Source: Spirogloea muscicola
Lineage: Eukaryota; Streptophyta; Zygnematophyceae; Spirogloeales; Spirogloeaceae
Assembly (NCBI GenBank): GCA_009602725.1
Contig: WELB01000184.1
Coordinates: 50,386-62,678, forward strand
Direction: 5' to 3'
Length of the DNA stretch: 12,293 nt
The translations under genes and the position numbers were made by a program. This document shows, in pieces, positions 9,301 through 12,293 of this stretch. Numbering within the stretch: position 1 is the stretch's first letter; every line of letters starts with the position of its first letter. The notes under the pieces were generated by a model. It did not search any database and was not told where the DNA came from. It was given only the letters and a program-made list of their open reading frames with translations.

Positions 9301-12293
9301 GAGATAGACATGGCAAGTCATACATCCAACACTGCATCTGTTCAGGCTCCATATAAGGCAACATAAATTTAAAGTACCTTCTCAGCTGAATGAAGAGAAT
9401 CCTGTATGAGAGTGAGCTCCCTCTTCCTCTCAGTGAGGTCAGAGAGGTTTGCAAACATGTCCTTCAGAGATCCCTTGACAAGCTCTAGGCCTTTCTGTGC
9501 CATCTCCTCCCTAGTCTGCAGGAACAACTCACAACACGATTCATGATGGCCCTGCATGAGCCAGCACTGCAGGGACCTTTTGGGTGTCGCTGACAACTTC
9601 AATGAAAAGCATGTCACAACAATCGGATCAGAAGTCTCACCTGCCTCCACTGTGAAGGTGTGAGCTCATATGGCATATGGCCATATATCCAAGCGAGCTG
9701 CAGCTCCATGTGAGGAGGGGCGTCCACGCCGTCCTTCACTTTCATCAAAGGCAGCGGCTTCTGCAAGCTTGGGTCCTCAATAACAGCGAGCTCTACTTTT
9801 TTATCAGGCAGCTCCTCCTCATTGCAGCCTGCCTTCTCCCCGTCGCCAAGGTCGACAAAATGATCACCATTCAGCAGACCAATGGCATCCTTCTCCACGA
9901 GGTCTTGGACAAGCCGTGGCTCCTCATTGCCTGACTCAAAGCTCCCATCTCCATTCTGCTCGACCTTGGTGTCAAGCGAGACGGGCTGTGGAGTATCCTC
10001 TGCTGGGAGAGGGTCCAAGGCGCTCTCCTTCAGGACCCGGTCGTCAATAAGCATCATGCTGAAGTCGTCATTGAGCAGGAGCCGGTCCTGGATGATGTCG
10101 CCATCAGGGTTGCTGTCTTTCTCAGCTCCTCCACTTGCTACATTGCTGCTGTTCATCAGGATGCGGTCTATGCTGATCGTCTGCAGGGCAAACAAGGAGC
10201 ATACATCTGTCAACCGCTGAGATAAGACTTGCACAGTGGTAGCCCCTTCCCTCAACAATGGACGCTACAGGTCCTCCTTCCGTATAGTAGCAACAAGAGC
10301 CTCCACATGCAAACGAAGAGGGATAAAAGCTTTCGCTAGCCATGACTACAAACTTCAGCAGCCGCTCAGATAAATGCTGGACATATGTGAGGGCTTCGCC
10401 ATTACATGATTTCAGCAGGTGATCAACACCAATGTAGCTACGAGGGAGTGCATTTGGCACCCCAAGAGGTACACCAACTTGAATGCATCAACCAGGATAA
10501 ACCTCTCTCACAACTTTTTACCGTAACCAAAAGTAGAAAGGAACAAGCACCTGTGCAAGCTCCATCAGGTACTTCTGAATGTTGCGCAGGTGCACTGCGT
10601 CTAAGAAGCGAATATAGAGGGGGCTGGGGTTGAGCTCCACGTGCAGCGTAGGCTCTACGACCATTGTCTGAGAAGCCAACTATTATACAGATTGTTAATA
10701 GTTGCAAGGGCATTTCAGGTGGAAACCATTCAAGCCCACTCACCAAGGGAGGGCTCAGTGGATCGCATGAAACATATAGATTGTAACGAGAAAATTAACA
10801 GACAATGAACTATTGCAGCACGCTTTGTTGATAGATAGCCTGCATACCTGAATTTCCTCCATAGCATACTGCACAATCTTGTGGACGTGCTCGCCACTAA
10901 GGCACTTAGCCTTGATCATAGATCGCAGTAGGTGATAGACGTGCTCAAGGAGCTTCTTCCTCTCCAAGTCCTCCACGACAGGTAGATTCTGCGGAGGAAG
11001 GTCGGGACCAGGGAAGAGGCGCTTCTGCCGCTGGCAGTCACCGTTGCAGATGTGGCCATTCGCAACGTGGCCGTCATCGGCCTCTGCCTGCTCGAGCTCA
11101 TCGCTGGCGGACACCTCGCCTGGCGGGCTTGAAGGCTTCTCAGACAGGTCACCAGTACTCTTCTCTTGCTCCACATGAGCACCGACCTGGTCGTTGCTGC
11201 GCTCGTGTAGGTTCTCGGAGCTGCTCTGGCTGGACGACGTGCTGCTGTCACTGGCGTCGTTGCTGCTGTCTGACACAGCCAAGCTCTGGTTGCAAAGCCC
11301 GGCCCCTGAGACCACTGCGAGCCCCGCTTCGCCGCCCTGGACATCAACCTACGCGAGGCGAAAACGATGACACCGCATGAAAAGGGTCCATACTTTGATT
11401 ATAGTTGTACTGACTGACACGGTTACTATGCAAGTATCCTCGTCTACTTGCTCTTGGAGTCTCTGTCAAGCAATGAGCAAGCGCAGAGAGAGTATAAATT
11501 TTGCTACTTGCAAGGAACACCCAACATACCTTTGGGGCTGCATCAATGAGCATCTTCACAGCAGCAAGGCCGTCGACCGGACGGATATCCTCGTCATTGA
11601 TCAGCTCCAGCCAGTCAAGGTCAGTCTCCTGCACGCACAAATGTAAGCAAGTCACATCAGCTGGCATTCTGCCGCGAGCATTTGCACAGCTAAATTAGAT
11701 TGGCTGCGCAAGAGAACTAAGGATGCAGGCAGAGAGGTACAAGCTTGTAGAGCACCTGCGGGAGGAGCTTCGACTGCTTGGACGTGAGCTTCCCCACGTG
11801 CTCATCCATGACATGCCGGTTGTGCTCCTGGTGGTCAATGAACCGCTCGCCGCACCGGCAGCAGGCCCAGAACCGCCACGTCTTCTTCTCCTGCGCAAAC
11901 GCCAGCGCCTCCGCCAGCGCTTCCACGGCCTCCGCCTGGCGCGCGCCGGAGAGGCTGCTCTTGAAGTCCGCGAGGGACACGTCCAGCAGCCGGTCCCGCG
12001 TTTCCTGCGGCACGTCCTTCCAGAACGGCTTCACGCGCGCCACCATCTCCTCCACCTGCGACGGCTGCGACGGCAAGGCAAAGGGCCGCACGGTCATGGC
12101 TTTGCCAAGCAATTTGTCGCGCGTTTGCGGGGACGGCAATGGCATCTCGATGCCAGCGCGGCTCTAACAGTTCATTGCCAAGGTGCAGCATGTAAACCTT
12201 GGGGTTGCGGCGGACGAGCCCGTCGCGGGCGCCCTTGCGGCGGTCCCCCAGCCGCCGCAGCAGCCGCGACGAGGGCGCCTCGTCGTCGTCGCC
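3385..12293 (-). CDS. DUF629 and USP-like (peptidase C19-type) protein with C2H2-type finger, 5'-partial, 23 exons
   Basis: This is a plant 'ubiquitin carboxyl-terminal hydrolase-related' protein. Exons, 5' to 3': 12293-12198, 12064-11756, 11628-11530, 11348-10848, 10667-10551, 10180-9641, 9515-9378, 9251-9030, 8948-8739, 8608-8480, 8242-8090, 7923-7874, 7736-7496, 7242-6408, 6246-6148, 5994-5744, 5475-5351, 5220-5127, 4834-4553, 4374-4227, 4037-3904, 3699-3613, 3471-3385. They total 4,947 nt, 1,648 residues plus TGA, with matching phases and no internal stop. Layout: C2H2-type finger (about 100-121), DUF629-type region (about 140-840, with ERKKLLEHVYHLLRSMI, LYIRFLDAVHLRNIQKYL, SVYDFRSVVLPLLKKFLR and SDKAREAFLAELAK), coiled coil (about 890-930), Ser/Glu/Gly-rich linker (936-1213) with basic SRASRGSRKKAQR, and USP-like domain (about 1310-1645). 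The USP domain has a Cys box (NEVGQYNCFLNVVIQ, Cys about 1323), a zinc-type Cys quartet, and a C-terminal YYGQHYHCFAF...WVMFDD box. The Cys box resembles that of human USP53/USP54. Whether it cleaves ubiquitin is not shown by sequence alone. The N-terminal DUF627/TPR-like part would lie beyond the window. All splice sites are canonical GT-AG. Confidence 0.9.
3613..3699 (-). other. USP-type His/Asp box (exon 22 of the USP-like gene)
   Basis: This exon encodes VCYYGQHYHCFAF followed by WVMFDDSTVK. It corresponds to the C-terminal USP box (G-H-Y-x-A, then W-x-x-F-D-D), with His codons at 3679-3681 and 3673-3675 and the Asp pair near residues 1615-1616. The Gly before His in active USPs is Gln here. 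The exon joins VSV upstream and VVGSWEDVV downstream, both as expected for the family. Confidence 0.8.
4285..4639 (-). other. Zinc-binding Cys quartet of the USP-like domain, split by an intron
   Basis: A C-x2-C pair (NCSVCG, codons within 4628-4639) lies in exon 4834-4553. A C-x6-C pair (CNPEEGGC, codons within 4285-4308) lies in exon 4374-4227. The two pairs match the finger subdomain of USP-family enzymes, where four cysteines bind structural zinc. All four are intact. Confidence 0.65.
5744..5794 (-). other. USP-type Cys box with candidate nucleophile
   Basis: The exon end encodes KGLQNEVGQYNCFLNVVIQ. The Cys codon is 5765-5767, in the place of the Cys of the USP pattern G-L-x-N-x-G-x-x-C-x-x-N. 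The next exon continues SLWHLRHFREHL, so the intron cuts the box between Gln and Ser. The candidate nucleophile is present. The residue usually written as Asn in the oxyanion hole is hard to assign by eye. Confidence 0.8.
6408..7242 (-). other. Large exon encoding the low-complexity linker of the USP-like protein
   Basis: This 835-nt exon encodes 278 residues rich in Ser, Gly, Ala, Glu and Asp, with no recognisable fold. It contains a basic patch (PKSRSRASRGSRKKAQR) that could be a nuclear-localisation signal. It is bounded by TTTTTGCAG and CTAG|GTACAT, with phases that match RAYREED upstream and the GEPANGLGRRE exon downstream. The linker sits between the coiled coil and the USP-like domain. 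Confidence 0.75.
7404..7425 (+). repeat. Short AAC/ACA microsatellite in intron 7243-7495 of the USP-like gene
   Basis: A run of mostly ACA/AAC triplets with one interruption lies in the intron between exons 13 and 14 of the minus-strand gene. It reads TTG/TGT on the transcribed strand and probably forms part of ordinary intron sequence. No function is apparent. Confidence 0.55.
7496..7736 (-). other. Coiled-coil-coding exon of the USP-like protein
   Basis: This exon encodes an acidic stretch (EKEDTEEAGEL) followed by a charged helix (LARQLAELEAEERKLAEA, then LEMQRRAEENAKLELMRK). The heptad-like Leu spacing predicts a coiled coil. Family members carry a similar EAEERKLEE-type helix at the same place, which supports this exon and its phase-2 junction with the 50-nt exon 7923-7874. 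Confidence 0.75.
11798..11863 (-). other. C2H2-type zinc finger near the N-terminal side of the USP-like protein
   Basis: The encoded segment CCRCGERFIDHQEH then NRHVMDEH fits C-x2-C-x3-F-x5-H-x2-H-x4-H, a C2H2 pattern with the usual Leu replaced by His. It follows KTWRFWA. In plant relatives a similar finger follows a K-T-W-[KR]-F-W motif at the start of the DUF629-type region. All metal ligands are intact. Confidence 0.75.

Noticed and set aside
10122-10460. 112-residue minus-strand open frame as an extra USP-like exon
   Set aside because: It lies mostly in the 370-nt intron 10181-10550. The flanking exons already join in phase, and the translation shows no family motif.

Overview
The window is eukaryotic nuclear DNA from a green plant (land plant or close streptophyte relative). 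It holds the 3' parts of two intron-rich protein-coding genes that face each other. Both are cut by the window edge at their 5' ends. Every exon and intron here was read by eye from family motifs, GT/GC...AG boundaries and codon phase; nothing was confirmed with transcripts.

Plus strand, 72..2666: the C-terminal part of a two-domain plastid fibrillin (plastid-lipid-associated protein, PAP12/FBN10-like). I model ten exons that stay in frame to a TGA at 2664-2666 and encode 324 residues. The first fibrillin domain is very well conserved. The second is more diverged. One intron (870..977) starts with GC rather than GT.

Middle, 2667..3384: a 718-bp gap between the two stop codons. It should hold both 3' UTRs. 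One AATAAG hexamer lies on each strand, facing inward. I see no gene there.

Minus strand, 12293..3385: most of a large DUF629/ubiquitin-specific-protease-like protein. I model 23 exons (4,947 nt, 1,648 residues plus stop) with consistent phases throughout. In order it has a C2H2-type finger, the DUF629-type region, a coiled coil, a long low-complexity linker, and a C-terminal USP-like domain that keeps Cys, His and Asp boxes and a zinc-binding Cys quartet. The N-terminal part of the family (DUF627/TPR-like region) would lie beyond 12293.

Organism: plastid fibrillin, plant telomere-type CCCTAAA motifs in an intron, and a plant-specific DUF629-USP architecture all point to plants. The outer 5' exons of both genes look much richer in GC than the inner 3' exons, which recalls grass genes. 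The uniformly short introns (about 80-370 bp), the small intergenic gap and the diverged second fibrillin domain would also suit a compact non-flowering plant genome. I cannot settle the lineage.

The two genes have no obvious shared pathway: one product should act on plastid membranes or lipid bodies, the other in ubiquitin or protein-protein functions. I found no mobile element, tRNA, rRNA, CRISPR array or previously undescribed system. The points worth a second look are gene-structure details and the apparently complete catalytic residues of the USP-like domain.
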